Source of the DNA: Choristoneura fumiferana | Lineage: Eukaryota > Arthropoda > Insecta > Lepidoptera > Tortricidae | Direction of reading: 5' to 3' | NCBI RefSeq assembly: GCF_025370935.1 | Contig: NC_133472.1 | Span: forward strand, 11,012,588 to 11,076,587 | Length of the DNA stretch: 64,000 nt | Part shown: positions 22,325-35,252 of the stretch, piece by piece | How positions within the stretch are numbered: the first letter of the stretch is position 1 | Layout: each line of letters begins with the position of its first letter | Notes under the pieces: model-generated | What the model saw: the letters and a program-made list of their open reading frames with translations, nothing else | Databases searched by the model: none | Told to the model about the DNA's origin: nothing | Translations under genes and position numbers: made by a program

Positions 22325-22545
22325 AAAAAACCGGCCCAGTGCGACTTGGATTAAGTCGGCAATTAAGATTTTTAGACTTCTTTTATTGGTTCTGCTATAA
22401 GAACCTTCATACAAAATTTCATGTATTTAGGGAAACTGGAGGAACCCTATATGTTTTGATTCCTCGGCCATTTCTATGGAAACATCTTGTATCACGAGTG
22501 AGCTTTCGATTGTTTAGGTACTAGATTACAGTGCTGTGTAGTGAA
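22325..22545 (+). repeat. Interspersed repeat fragment (CCGGCCCAGTGCGAC type)
   Basis: Begins AAAACCGGCCCAGTGCGACT and continues with phrases (ACAAAATTTCATGTATTTAG, TTTTGATTCC) seen in many lepidopteran interspersed repeats and related to 45290-45745. Class not known to me; ends approximate. Confidence 0.4.
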
Positions 22546-23767
22546 TATTTTTATTATGTAACTCGGAGTTAGGTATGTTTTTGAATGCAATAGTTCTTAT
22601 CGTACAGTGTACCCAACAAACTTTGCATATCTACTCCATTGACGTACCATAACAAAATTAGGCAAAGCGTTGGGTGTAGAGATGTTAAAGCGCCACGTCA
22701 CGATTCGGCTCGCAAGTCGCTCACTTGAAATATATGTTGATTGAAATTTTATTATTGCCATAAAATGATCATAATTTAAGCTTTATTCAACATTAATAAT
22801 GGGAACGTGTCATGGCGTTGCGGGAGTTATTAAACGACTTCAGTTTATCACTTCTTAGCATAAACCAGTATTACTTGGAGACATTTAAATACATAACATA
22901 TATTATATAGTTACTTGGTTAGGGTTTTTACTTGATGATGCTCTGGCGTGGATGTGCCATCATAAGATCGGTCAAGTACTATTTAATATTATCGTGTTCT
23001 TGTTTAAAATTTAACAAACGGCAAGAAGAAAGTAAAAGTCTGTTTCAAATAAGTACCTACAGTCGAAACATTTGATTCCTGACCCACCGTAGAACCTTCT
23101 CACAGCTAGTGTGATAATAAATTCCCTTGTCAAGCAAGCAATGGGATACGTAACTATGCATTTTTCTACGAAAAGGTTCCACAGTGGGTCACGATTCAGT
23201 TGGTTCGAGTGTACCTGAGGCGTAAGTGACCGAGCGGTGCGTGAGTCCCGGGCCAGCATTGGTCATGCATGTTTAGTTTCCCCTCCAAAATGGTCGCAAA
23301 CAAGCACAAACAATTTTGTTTTATTAGTTTATTACAGTGTGGCGATCAAAGCCGTCAGTCCCGATTTGACTGATCACTGCCGGCTGTTGGCCGTGACTTC
23401 CTAACATTTGAAAGAAACTACTGTATACTGTGTGTGTTTGTATTATTTTATTATTTGATTAGACGACGTGTCGCAACCAAAACACTATTTATGAAGAAGG
23501 GAACGCACAATTTTATATTCGGGAAAACTAGAAATATAAATATAAAAATGACGAACGGACATAAAACACGCCATTTTCTGGCGAAGGGCGTTGTTTAGTG
23601 CTTTGGCGAAATGGGGCCCCTCGTCACTGCGCTGTGCGGCATTGCTGACACCGCCCTGTTTTTTACTGATCATGTCACCATTGGTTTATATTGACAAGAG
23701 AGAGCGGAAAAGTATAATTATGATATATATATCTTAAGTCAACTTTTATTAAAAATCGCTCTGTAGT

Positions 23768-23995
23768 CATCTTAGTGGTTTGACCTATGTATTATAACTT
23801 TCAAGCAGAGGGTCGCAGATTCGAGCCAGGGCTCGCATCTTACAGTTTATAATTTAAAATTTACCATGAGCTTTCAGGTAAAGGAAAACATAGCGAGGAA
23901 ATTCAATGATGTGTGTGATACGTTTCCAATCCGCACTGAACTGCAGCCCAAGCCCTCTCATTCTGAGAGTAGGCCTGTGCCTGAATTTTGTCGCT
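23768..23995 (+). mobile_element. tRNA-derived SINE, family 2, plus copy
   Basis: Shares with the inverted copy at 49933-50240 the order: tRNA-like head (TTAGTGGTTTGACCTATG, then GATTCGAGCCAGGGC as box B), AGCTTTCAGGTAAAGGAAAA, TTTCCAATCCGCACTG, and the tail CTCTCATTCTGAGAGTAGGC then CCTGTGCC. Diverged. Confidence 0.7.
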
Positions 23996-24198
23996 TTGAC
24001 AATACCTTGTGATTTTTAAACACAAATATCAGCTAGTAAGATATTTTATAACACGCTAAGTTGTTGTGTCAAAAACTAAACGAATTTAAAAAAAAAATCG
24101 ATTTGATTATTAATCGACTTCAAAAAAGATGGAGGTTCTATGTTCGACTGCATGTTTTATTTTATGTGTTATTTCATGTATGCATGTGTTATGTTTAT

Positions 24199-24292
24199 GA
24201 CGACCGGATGGCCTAGTGGTTGAAGAATCTGACTACGAAGCTTTAGGTCCCGGGTTCGATTCCCGGCCGGGGTAAATATTTGTGTGAATAAC
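24199..24292 (+). mobile_element. tRNA-derived SINE, family 1, head only
   Basis: GACGACCGGATGGCCTAGTG to GGGTTCGATTCCCGGCCGGG and AATATTTGTGTGAATAACA. The body and tail of the family are missing. Confidence 0.75.
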
Positions 24293-24919
24293 AGTTGAAA
24301 TGAAATAAAAGCTTGTAATATTTTCAATGTTCTTACATACCAAATATAACGACCACGACGGATGAGTCGATAATCATAATTTGTTAAATCATTCTCATTT
24401 AACATGAAACGATTACATTTTCCATGCAGATAAAAAAAAACACTTTTAAAGAACTTCCGGCAAAAAAGGCTAGACAGACTTATTTATTATTAAAGACACT
24501 AATATTAGGAAACGTTTGTAATAATTTTGGTCAAGATGTCACATGACGTAGGAAATCGTTTTTGGGGGTCATCTTTGCCGCAGTCTGTCAGGCACTTCCG
24601 GCTATTTCAGAACTGACAGACTTATGTTGCCCCTCTCTATGGATAATGGGGCTACATGATGCCACGTGTTTCTTAATGATGTCACATGACGTAAAATGAA
24701 CTTAAAATTTTGACCGGAAGTGAAGGATTTTCTCAAACTTCCGGCTAATTTTAGGTGCGATAGTTTTTTGATTCTTGCTCAGCACAACTTTTTCCACCGT
24801 GTGCCATGCATCTTATCGTGATGTCATGTTATGTAGGTAACTTGGGGCTGGGCTCACGGACTAATAGTAGGTTAGGTACCAAACAAATAATATTTTCAAG
24901 GTTTTTTTTTATTTTATTT

Positions 24920-25080
24920 TTTTATTCTACTGGATGGCAAACGATCAAGTGGTAAGAGATCACCGCCGCCCATAAACATCTGCAACACCAGGGTATTGCA
25001 GATGCGTTTCCAACCTAGAGGCCTAAGAAAGGATACCTCAAGTGCCGTAATTTCACCAGCTGTCTTACGTCCCCACCTCT
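24920..25080 (+). repeat. Common lepidopteran interspersed repeat fragment
   Basis: CTGGATGGCAAACGATCAAG, AGAGATCACCGCCGCCCATA, CATCTGCAACACCAGGGTAT and the following text match a repeat I know from many lepidopteran introns. Recognition is from memory; no terminal structure is visible. Confidence 0.45.
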
Positions 25081-26510
25081 CTCCTGTATCTTTTGTTTTC
25101 TATTTTTAGTTTAAAAAATATTTTGGAGTCTGTTTTATGAATAAAGCAGTGGTAACTAACGCGTCGTGTGTGAATTTGGCCTGTTTTTACAGCTTTTTTT
25201 AGTTACGTGAAAAATTGGAAGCTTGTAACGCGATAAAAAAAAAACTCCTAAAACTATGACTCCAATTCCGAATAAAGTTGTCGAAGCATAAATTTCGACA
25301 CACTGGCTTTCGTTTTGTTTTATTTACTGATGCTAACAGCTCTGGGTTGCTGACAGTTTCATTATTTCATTTTTGATTGAACGCGGCGACTTGATTGTTG
25401 GCTCTTTTATTTTTAAATATTATAACTAAAAATAAATAAAATGTTTAATGAATAACAAAAGAGATTAGAAAAAGGAAAGCAAAACATTTCGCCCCGAGTA
25501 ACTGTTGAAATATTTTTGCTACCAATTTTTAATAATTTTTAATTTACGTGTACGATTTTATCAGCAGCTGTATTTTACTGTGTAAATGTAACGAAAGTGT
25601 CTGATTATCAAAAGGTCATGGTTAAGTAAGAACAGAATCCAATATTTTTGGAATGTGGGAAATATTTATCTTCAAGCAAAAAGAAAAGGGGGAGATAGCG
25701 CACGCTTACGAAATGTAATTGTAAAACAACACAGTTTAATACATTTTGAAATTACTATAGGTACAGAACCTAGCGCTAAATTAATATTTAACATTTTCAG
25801 CAAATGTCCATCAGCGGAATTAGTTAACAAAAAAAAACACACAATAAAATAATGTATATATAATAAATTACTTATTGGTATTTGATTAGAAAAAAATCGT
25901 TAAAGTAAACGAAAATAAAAAAGGATCAAGTGTGTAAAATTAAATGCTACCAGAGCGTGAATTAGGATTGTGTAAATATCTATCTTAAAGGTTTCTATCT
26001 CTCACGAAGTAAATAAATTGCTAAGAACTGACAGCGACTAAGAATTGCTCCCAGAGCAATATTCAAATTGACAGAAAAAAATATAAAAGTTTAACTTTCC
26101 TTTAACAGATGTAGTGAATAAAGTTTTGCCATCGTATTTTGTCGGTGAAGTTCGTATTTATCTTGCTTTCTCAACTAGCTTACTGAAGTTTACTGGAGCT
26201 CATTAAGAAAGCATGATAAATATGAACTTATCCGACAAAATATCGGTATTTTGTCGGATCAAGTGTAATCTGTACAAGAACATTCAAAAGCACTAAAAGC
26301 GAGTTTTCAATATCTTTCAGACTATTTGTAATAATAATGGCTTCACTTCAATGGCATGATAAATTGAGCCACCTGTATAATCATATTAAATATCAACTTA
26401 ACTAGAAAAGATATCTCTTACTTACACGCAAAAACACGCGATTGCTTTTGTAAGTAAGTATTTGGTGTTGCAACTTGAAAAGATTTTGAAAATTACACGT
26501 TATTGGCATT

Positions 26511-26693
26511 AAATAAATATAAATATCATGGGACACTTGACACCAATTGACCTCGTCCCAAACTAAGCAAAGCTTGTACTATGGATACTTGGGCAACGGA
26601 TATACATACTTATATAGATAAATACATACTTAAATACATATTAAACATCCAAGACCCGAGAACCAATATTCGTATTATTCATACAAATATCTG
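26511..26693 (-). mobile_element. tRNA-derived SINE, family 1, minus copy lacking the head
   Basis: Inverted family body: CATGGGACACTTGACACCAA, then CCGAGAACCAATATTCGTAT and CAAATATCTG, with the A-rich/TTTA tail side at 26511. The tRNA-like head is absent, as expected for 5' truncation. Confidence 0.8.
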
Positions 26694-27536
26694 ATGGATG
26701 TTATATAATTAGAAATGAAAATCAATAATTGATTAATCTTTTTCACGCTTGTGTCGTGGGGCTTTACTTATTCTAAATTGCATATGTTATTTCTATCACC
26801 GCGAAAAGTGACATAAAACGTAAATAAAACAATAGAGCTTTTGTGCTCCAAATAAAATACGTACTATTTCGTGAAACTCCACTGTCTTTATCACTTCACT
26901 ACTTTCTTTTTAAGACAACGCTAATACCAATTCCTTGCTACCTCTAAGAGTATTTTTCAAGCTTTGACAATTATATTTGTACGATTTTCGATAGCAAAGA
27001 ATCAGATTCTTCTTCTTAGAACTTTTCTAAGAGCTTGCCGTACTTCTCATTCAAACTCTAAATTCTATGACTACTAATATAAAATCCAGGCCTGCAAAAC
27101 AGAAGGCAGATTGTAGAACTTATTACCGATAGACCTAAGGCCCGCAAAGGCCTTACCTATCTTTAGGCCTAAATATGCACAGTTAATATTTTTAAATGCA
27201 TAGAAATGTGAGTATCTATTATAATTATTTGTTGTAAATGTGTATTGTGTGTATGGTTAGTTTTATATATTTTTATTTCGCTGTAATCTATCTAACTTGC
27301 ACCACCAGCGACAATCTGTTACTTGCTTCATTCTACTGTTAAGGTTTTATCTAAAGCAATAAGGCCGTTTATGAGACTGATTTTTCAAATCACCTAAAAA
27401 TACAAATCAAAAATTTAAAACTACAATTGCCAATTTCTCTACTCATATTTTATTTCAATTTTTACCACTTTCGTTAGAGGTACTGGTAATATTCTTTAAT
27501 AATGCTGGTGTGTGTATTATAAACTCAGTTGCTTAC

Positions 27537-27753
27537 CAATGAAAAACCACACGTAAGATTTCCCGTAGAGTCGATGTCTGTAGACTTCGCAGAGCACGCG
27601 CCGCGCGGCAACCACGTAGAACAGGCCGACGATGACGCGCGCGTCTTGACGCCGCAGGTTCCGCACGGCGTCACCAGGGTCCGATAGAAATGACTGCCGC
27701 GTCACGATTTCGATGCCTGCTTTTTTGCAGTGCGCCTCCAAGTCTTCCACCGT
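27537..27753 (-). CDS. GABA-B-R1: GABA-B-R1 exon 4 (Venus flytrap)
   Basis: Residues 195-266 plus the first base of codon 267. The acceptor is TCCAG before ACGGTGG and the donor is G before GTAAGC. It contains EIVTRQSFLSDP, RNLRRQDARVIVGLFYVVAA and VWFFIG, all hallmark strands of the GABA-B subunit 1 ligand domain. Confidence 0.97.
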
Positions 27754-28367
27754 CTGGAAATAAGGGTTAGTTAGACCCCAATACTGCTATGGTATTGTAA
27801 CAAGGCTTATTAAGCCTTGTTCATTTTCAACCTCTTCCTCAAATTCATGTTTCGGTTAGATTAAAAATTCAATTCAAAATTTCAATTTTCGAATATCCAC
27901 TGTACTTTCCTATTAAGTACTTTGGTTTCATGTCAAAATGTATTCTTAGCTCAGCAGCCGTTCTATCAACACGTGTTTTTAAGTCTCACATTATCTTATA
28001 ACTTTGACGTTAATACGTTAAAATACCTATTCGTGCTCATATTTCCATACTTAACACAGTTCAGTAAAGCAGTGTTTTTATAACCCGTTTTATCTAATAC
28101 TTGAATCCTGTTTTACTTGACCCTCAAAGGGATCTTGAAGGGACATTTTTGTGCCTCTATCTTACTTTTAAAATAAAAATCCTCGAACATCATCCCTTGT
28201 CTCTACCTTCTACTTTCCTCATCATCTATCGCTCGCATCGTGACAGTATGGTATGACGTAGCAGGCTTGGTATGTATGTTTGAATAGACGAATTGAACTT
28301 TGCCTATTTTGCAGAGTGAGCTGTAGTCGTATTGTTTAAGGTTCACATCTCTTTCTACCCTCATGTT

Positions 28368-28661
28368 ATAGTCAAAATACCATAAACGGGACTTATCACG
28401 CTATTATTACACAAGTAATATTACCTCGACGTTTCGGCAACGTTACAGTTGCCGTGGTCACGAGTAGACTGAAGTGTGGGGTGTCAAGTCTGCCTAGCAG
28501 CGCGAGTTCTTCGAACTACCCGCACTTGATCACTAATAGTACCGGCACTCGTATCACGAACTACCCGCACTCGGTCACTTTTATTAGTCACCCTATCAAA
28601 CAAAAAAAAAATACTTGTGTAATAATAGCGTGATAAGTCCCGTTTATGGTATTTTGACTAT
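28368..28661. mobile_element. MITE with 50-bp perfect terminal inverted repeats (294 bp)
   Basis: ATAGTCAAAATACCATAAAC starts a 50-base arm that is repeated without a mismatch, inverted, at 28612-28661. The interior contains a CGGCAACGTTACAGTTGCCG palindrome and a duplicated GAACTACCCGCACT block. Perfect arms suggest recent activity or gene conversion. The target-site duplication is not clear. Confidence 0.8.
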
Positions 28662-29808
28662 GAGTGAGAATCACGAAAGTTTAAAACGTTATACCCTCAC
28701 GTTACACCGTGAGACAAAAAAAAGTGGTGAAAACGATTGTGAATTCAAGTTTGTTAGACAAAAAGGCATAAGAGTATGAACTCTTACTAGCGCATATCCC
28801 AAGGAAAGTGCGGTGGGCCCGTGTTGCGATGTCAAGTGATGTGGCACGTCTGCTTGGGCACTTTGTGCTTTTATAATTAGGCATCTACAAGTTTAGGAAC
28901 AATTTCACTTATTTTATATGTCACAAGGATCATCGTAAAATGATTAACATAGCACACGACAGCTTAGCTCATCTAGCTATTTAGCATCAAAATGTTACTA
29001 TTTACTTAAAATACACCGCAAAAACATTTTCTTAGCAAACGCAAGCAAAATAGAAGCCCAAGAACACTTCAAACCCACTTATGCAGAAAAAAACTACGGC
29101 TGCTCTAATTACATTGAATCCAGTGTGAAAGACTCGGCCTCATTCATTGCGTGGAAGTCCGTAGACCTTGTTATAGTGGGGTCTCCACCTCGCATACTAT
29201 AAGAGTGTTTAGAAAAAACTTTTCAGTATTTTTTTCTATTTAATGTTCGTATTAGCCGGCAGCTTTCATTAAAGAGCTACATCAGCAATGCTATAGTTAT
29301 CTTCCCCTCCAATAAGAACACCGCAACTTGAAATTGTTTCGACATTTCGCTTGGATTCATTCATGACTGATATCTCCACCCGCACGCCTTGAATAAAATA
29401 TTCATTTCGATTTCCATACAACTACCCTTCTGCGGGACGATTTGAACCAACCCGATTAAGTAATATGGGGTCTTAAACTCTCGATCTTTGAATTGTATCT
29501 CAGGAGTTCAAATACAAGTTTTATTTGGTATTTATCTATTTTGAAAATGATTTTTACCGATGTCGAATTACCGCTAGATGGTCTGGGTGTAAATGTAACA
29601 ACAATCCGTATGTAATAGTCATGTATCAGCTGCTTGAAGCAGTGCGATCCAAGCTCCCGCGGGAGTGATCACTCTCGTTTTATTGCCGTTGTTACAATGT
29701 ATTCCACGCGAGGGATCAAATAGCGTTAGGTATTCTAAGCACCTTTTCAATTCGGTTTCATCAAAGCACTAATTGAAAACCTTTTGGAGCAGGGCGTAAT
29801 AAAGTACA

Positions 29809-30941
29809 ATAGTTATTTGTGCAACAAGAGAGCAAAGTTGTTTTTTGGTGCGAGTGTTGAATTTGAATCCCGAGCAAGCGAAGGATTCTATAATTGAATC
29901 ACGAGCGTAGCGAGTGATTCTAGGTTAGAATCCTGAGAGCAGTGAGGGATTCAAATACACGTGATGCAAAAAAACTTTGGTCTCGTGTGACACATACAAC
30001 TTTTCACCTCAGCAGCGAGAACACAGGTTAGAATAGGTAAAAATGACATATACTTACCCATTTACAAAACAAACATTATAAAAATATATAAACAATACGA
30101 TTATTAAAAAACAATTACACATAATAATCACATTTAGAAACCTTTCCTCAAAAACTATACGTACAGTCGCCATTACATCTTTAAAAAGTCACTAAAAAGT
30201 TAAGAATGCCAGACAATGATCAAGTCTCCGGGAAGTAGAGAGGTTTTGAATTCGGAACGAAAAAGTGTCCAGTAGGTACGATACAAATCTCATACTCTTA
30301 ACATAACATGCATTGTAATTTGAACTTAAAACTACTTACCTACTTGTAAAATATTATACCTACTGCAAAAAGCCTGACTTTGGGTCATTAAAAAGGTTGA
30401 ACAATAAACGTATAAATTATTATAAATGTTATTATACTTTTAAATATGGATTTATTAGGATTTATATTAAATAAACATAAATAGATTGAGTTGCAAATTC
30501 ATTCAATTTGACATATATTTTTGCAACTCAGAGGGAGGCAGTATACGGAACGCTAGGTAAGTACTAAAAAAAAAACAAGAGCAGCGGCTTTCGTCGTTGC
30601 ATACTATATTAAAAGAGTGGGAAAATGTTGACATTTTGGAAATATCTCTTTTTCATATAATTTATTATAGATATATTTTTAATACTTACTCTAAATTTAA
30701 TTTAACATTGTATGTAATCAACACATTTGATCTTATCTCTCGCTTTTTTCGTGTTGAAGTAAAATTGCCAGATCAAAGTGAAGTTCGAATATTTGTAATT
30801 CAGTGAGTAGGTAGATCCAGCACTGTCTAGAATTTAAAAAAAATAATTAAAAAGTTACTTTGTCTCACGGAGTGAGTAAAATGCGATTTTGCTCACTGGA
30901 TTCTCATAGCAAAACCTGGCTGTTTGAGGTGCTGAGGTGAA
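29809..30941 (+). repeat. GATTC-word repeat, long copy 1 (about 1.1 kb)
   Basis: Starts ATAGTTATTTGTGCAACAAG. Its first 200 bases are self-complementary words such as GAATCACGAGCGTAGCGAGT plus GATTC, then ACTTTGGTCTCGTGTGACAC. The AT-rich middle and the end (TTGTCTCACGGAGTGAG, TTTTGCTCACTG) match the second copy at 31724 throughout. No ORF of note. Possibly a non-autonomous DNA transposon; class not established. Confidence 0.7.
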
Positions 30942-31723
30942 AAGGTATTTTTAGTTAAGACATGACTCATCATCAACTTATACTCAACCGTTTTGTGAAA
31001 TAATTTATCTTTATCTTTGTTAATTTCTAGGTAGGTACTATTATGATATAAGTATAAGTAGACTTCGCTTTTATTGAATTCGATTCAGTTTTGAAGGTGA
31101 ATAAATTCGGTTGATGCAACGAAGTTTTTGATACCGCCGTTCTGATTTTAGTAAACTACGTGAGATTTCATACTTTAAAGCATAAAAGTTGAAGTGGTTT
31201 TCGAAACTCTGTTGTATAAATTTGTTTTAAAGATGTCTTTTGATTCACTACGCATCTTGTGAAAGAATGGTGCAAAACACGCGCTTGGGTCGGGAGTGGT
31301 TGACTTGAAATAATAATATTGGAATCTAATACGAGGTCGACAATATCGATGCGATGTTGAGTGCTAATCACAAACGTACTTTATCTATCAGCAGACAAAG
31401 AGGTTGGCGTGTCACACTCCACTCGAAGTCGATACCAACGAATAACTGTCGATCAAACGATGTCAGTCACGCGACCGTACCTACCTAACATAATCGTTCG
31501 ATTCGATATAATTTCGTATTTATCGGTCTCATATTGTCCCTGGTATCTTAACGTGTTCAGAAGTTATTCAATAGTTAATAACGGACTGAGTTGTTGAAAA
31601 CTATGCTAATGCATAGACAATATTTTCCTTTAACAGTTTGAACAAACGTCATGAATATAATGTTGTGATTATATTAGTGTGTGCTGTACCAGTTATTAAA
31701 GCTCGTGCAATAAATCTTCGGTT

Positions 31724-32799
31724 AATAGTTATTTGTGCAACAAGAGAGCAAAGCTGTTTTTTGTTGCGAGTGATGATTTAGAATCCCGAGTAAGCGAAGG
31801 ATTCTATAATTGAATCACGAGCGTTAGCGAGTGATTCTAGGTTAGAATCCTGAGAGCAGCAAGGGATTCAAACACACGAGATGCAAACAAACTTTGGTCT
31901 AGTGTGACACATACAATTTTTCACCTCAGCAGCGAGAACATAATTTAAATGTAACACTAGAATAAAACCACATATAACTACCTGTTTACAAAACAAACAC
32001 AATTTTTTAAATATAAACCGATTATTTAGAAACAAATATGTATAATAATCACATTTAAAACCCTTACTCAAAAATGATACGTACAGTCGCGATTGCATCT
32101 TTAAAAAGTCACCAGAAAGTTAAGAATGCCAAACAATCGGAACGAAAACGTATCCAGTGGGTACAATACAAATCTCATACTCATAACATGCATTGTAATT
32201 TGAACTTAGAACTTCTTGTAAAATATGTCATACTTATTTTTTAATACTGCAAAAAGCGTCATCTTTGGGTCATTAAAAAGGTTAAACAATAAACTTATAA
32301 TATATTATAAATGTTATTAAACCTTTAAATATGATTTTATTAAGATTTCTATTACATAAACATAAATAGCTTTGTTACAATTTCATTCGGTTTTACAAAT
32401 ATTTATTCCAACTGTAGCTAGAAGCAGTACTTATATGGAATTCTTTTATAAAAAAAATCAAGAGAAGCGGTTTTCGTGCAACGAGGTTGCATACTTTTAT
32501 TAAAAGATCTGGAAAATTTTCATTTTGGAAATATTTCGTTGTCATGTAATTTATGAGGTATCGATATTTATTTTTAATACTATAAATTTAATTTAAGATT
32601 GTAATCAACACATTTGATCCTATCTCTCGCTTTTTTGTGTTGAAGTGAAAGTGACAGATCAAAGTGAAGTTCAAATATTTGGAATTCAGTGAGTAGATCC
32701 AACACTGTACTCAGCATTTAAAAAAAAATAAATTAAAAAGTTACTTTGTCTCACGGAGTGAGCAAAGTGCGATTTTGCTCACTGATTTCTCAAAGCAAA
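31724..32799 (+). repeat. GATTC-word repeat, long copy 2 (about 1.1 kb)
   Basis: Direct sister of the repeat at 29809 with the same order of blocks. Start AATAGTTATTTGTGCAACAA; middle GTACAGTCGCGATTGCATCT; end CTTTGTCTCACGGAGTGAGC. The two copies are separated by about 0.8 kb of unrelated sequence and differ by scattered substitutions and small indels. Confidence 0.7.
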
Positions 32800-33931
32800 T
32801 TGTTCATTGACTGAATAATTCTAAGAATTTAATTTAATACAAATAATTAATATCATAAATTAAATTAAATTTATACAATTATTGAATTTTTACATAAATA
32901 CTCGTACTCGTAATATCCAAAATAACAAAGCAGGTCAACCCCGTCTAGGTCTTAAGCACTAAGTTCGTTAACAAAAGTCAGGACTCAGGAGGATAGAGAC
33001 GTTAAAGGACAACTATTCCGGGGAATTTTTGATGCAAATAACTAGTATAGCTATATGCAATGGAGAATATTTTGGGGATAATTGTTATCGCTATCTATCG
33101 CAAAATTTTGTGATAGAAAATTTACAGTTTTTCTAGCAACAAAAACATGGATTTAGTAATATCACGCGCTCAGCGTTGTTAAAATAGTCGTGTTACGTCA
33201 TTATTATTTCAGCTAGTTATCAGGCTTATTACTGTATCTACTGAATCAAAGGGTCTCGTAATCAATTTGTTCCTTGAGGCAAGTCGAATATGAATGTAAG
33301 CGCCTCATTAGTTTGAACTTAAAGCGATACTCGATAAAGCGATAAGTTAAAAGGATCCATTACCTTAACAACAACTTTACGGATGGTGTTGTAAACTCAC
33401 CGACTTGGGCCGCCGTCTGAAATTACACCTCGTTGTTAAAAGTGGCTTAAACAAGGTCGGATATAAAAAATAAGTGAGAAGGAGTACCCGTTCACGGAGT
33501 TGTATATCCCTAGAAGCGCGCTTGGTTAGATGTTGACTGAAATTTTTTTTGGTCGATCAAATTTATGATAATATGAGAATGGTGTTTATAGAATAATAAT
33601 TCATATTTAAAAAATAAAAAGTATTTATTTACACCTTAACGTATTATTTTGGTTCTCTCTGACTTTATAAACTATCTTAACCAAGAAACTGACTTAACGA
33701 CTGACAGTTACTCCGAACCTCTGAAGCAAAAACATTCCAGTTTGAGTATTAAATACGTTAGAAAGCATACGAGTAAGGACTCATTAAAAGAAAATTTCTA
33801 GAAAATCAATATCTAAAGGGGAATTTTCGGGCGAAACAATAAACGGATACTTACTTCAAAATATTTGGACTGAGACGTGATTTGTACAGAAGTGACGTTG
33901 AGAGGACATTTTGACTAAATTTCATAGCGAT

Positions 33932-34543
33932 AACAATAAGGCTGCCGCGTTGCTGCGCCTGTTAGGACGGGCAAGGCGCCATAACAATAAGGCTGCCGCG
34001 TTGCTGCGCCTGTTAGGACGGGCAAGGCGCCATAACAATAAGGCTGCCGCGTTGCTGCGCCTGTTAGGACGGGCAAGGCGCCATAACAATAAGGCTGCCG
34101 CGTTGCTGCGCCTGTTAGGACGGGCAAGGCGCCATAACAATAAGGCTGCCGCGTTGCTGCGCCTGTTAGGACGGGCAAGGCGCCATAACAATAAGGCTGC
34201 CGCATTGCTGCGCCTGTTAGGACGGGCAAGGCGCCATAACAATAAGGCTGCCGCGTTGCTGCGCCTGTTAGGACGGGCAAGGCGCCATAACAATAAGGCT
34301 GCCGCATTGCTGCGCCTGTTAGGACGGGCAAGGAGTCATAACAATAAGGCTGACGCGTTGCTGCGCCTGTTAGGACGGGCAAGGCGCCATAACAATAAGG
34401 CTGCCGCAGTGCTGCGTCTGTTAGGACGGGCAAGGCGCCATAACAATAAGGCTGCCGCATTGCTGCGCCTGTTAGGACGGGCAAGGAGCCATAACAATAA
34501 GGCTGACGCGTTGCTGCGCCTGTTAGGACGGGCAAGGCGCCAT
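33932..34543. repeat. 51-bp minisatellite, 12 copies
   Basis: A unit of 51 bp (AACAATAAGGCTGCCGCGTT, then GCTGCGCCTGTTAGGACGGG, then CAAGGCGCCAT) repeats 12 times. The first seven units are almost identical. Units 8-9 and 11-12 share the same variants (AGGAGTCAT or AGGAGCCAT followed by GGCTGACGCG), showing that a block of units was duplicated. Because 51 is divisible by three, long open frames appear on both strands; these are a by-product of the repeat, and I see no start context, splice site or homology that makes them genes. Confidence 0.96.
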
Positions 34544-34740
34544 AAAAATCAATAGAAATCGTAAGATTGCCTTCGTCCCTTCTGATAATTTGGATCACTA
34601 TTACCCCTTCACGTGTTTCGTCTTTGTTTATGCTTATTTACCTGGCTACGTCGAAACCAGAATGTGTTTATGTAGGTATGTAGGTACCTGAGGTATATAC
34701 GATAGTAAACCGTTTCCCACATAACTTCTGAATTGCTTAC

Positions 34741-34839
34741 ACAAATATGTTACTATGGTCTTATTGCGTCGGAATAAGAGTCTGTGATACTTATTTTTGA
34801 AACTTTGAATAAGTTCATATTTTTACACTTGACTGTACC
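34741..34839. mobile_element. Partial inverted copy of the MITE at 5149-5281
   Basis: GTCTTATTGCGTCGGAATAA, GAGTCTGTGATACTTATTTT and the terminus TTTTTACACTTGACTGTA match the reverse complement of the 5149 element. The other terminus is lost or strongly diverged. Confidence 0.6.
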
Positions 34840-35252
34840 TACTAACAAAACTATGGATTTAATGTGAAATAAATATTACGTAATTAAAAATATTATTGTT
34901 AAAAGCACCTTAGTTTTTGTCTAGTTAGGTACGAGATTTATGTTGTCAACTTAAATTATTAATGGAGCCCTCTAGATAACTAGTCATAAGTTAAATAGGA
35001 ATGAAAAAAAGTTGGAATAAAATGGATTAATTAGCACAACTGAAATATAACTAGCTATAGCTTGCTATTTTGCTAATCTAGCGAATGAGAATGAGCGAAA
35101 TTACGAGTCAGATAAGTTAAACACTTTTACTTTAATGGTCTTTCAAGTTCTGAAAAAGAATCCTATAAGATAAAAAAAACTTGCCGAACTAAATAAGTCA
35201 CGTTCCTAGGAAATTAAATCCCAAACAATTTAAATGACACTTAGTACACTAA

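Larger units (their letters stand above)
16144..27536 (-). other. Intron 4 of GABA-B-R1
   Basis: Phase 1 intron of 11.4 kb (donor GTAAGC, acceptor TTTTTAG). It contains a Helitron-like end near 17358, a retroelement tail (18187-18670), a SINE split by a word-array element (19015-20190), fragments of other SINEs (23768, 24199, 26511) and common lepidopteran repeat fragments near 22325 and 24920. Two diverged copies of a block with GTTCAGCTATAAC.....TTAGGCA.ATAACACG lie at about 17665-17730 and 18849-18931. The stretches 20200-22300 and 25100-26500 show nothing I recognise. Confidence 0.85.

Noticed and set aside
33932..34543. CRISPR-like array or telomeric repeat (unit contains TTAGG)
   Set aside because: Units are contiguous without spacers, the genome is eukaryotic, and TTAGG occurs once per 51 bp rather than in tandem.
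33911..34598. Long open frames of 123 to 227 codons on both strands over the minisatellite
   Set aside because: They are forced by a 51-bp unit without stops; three frames are open at once, with no splice context, signal or family similarity.
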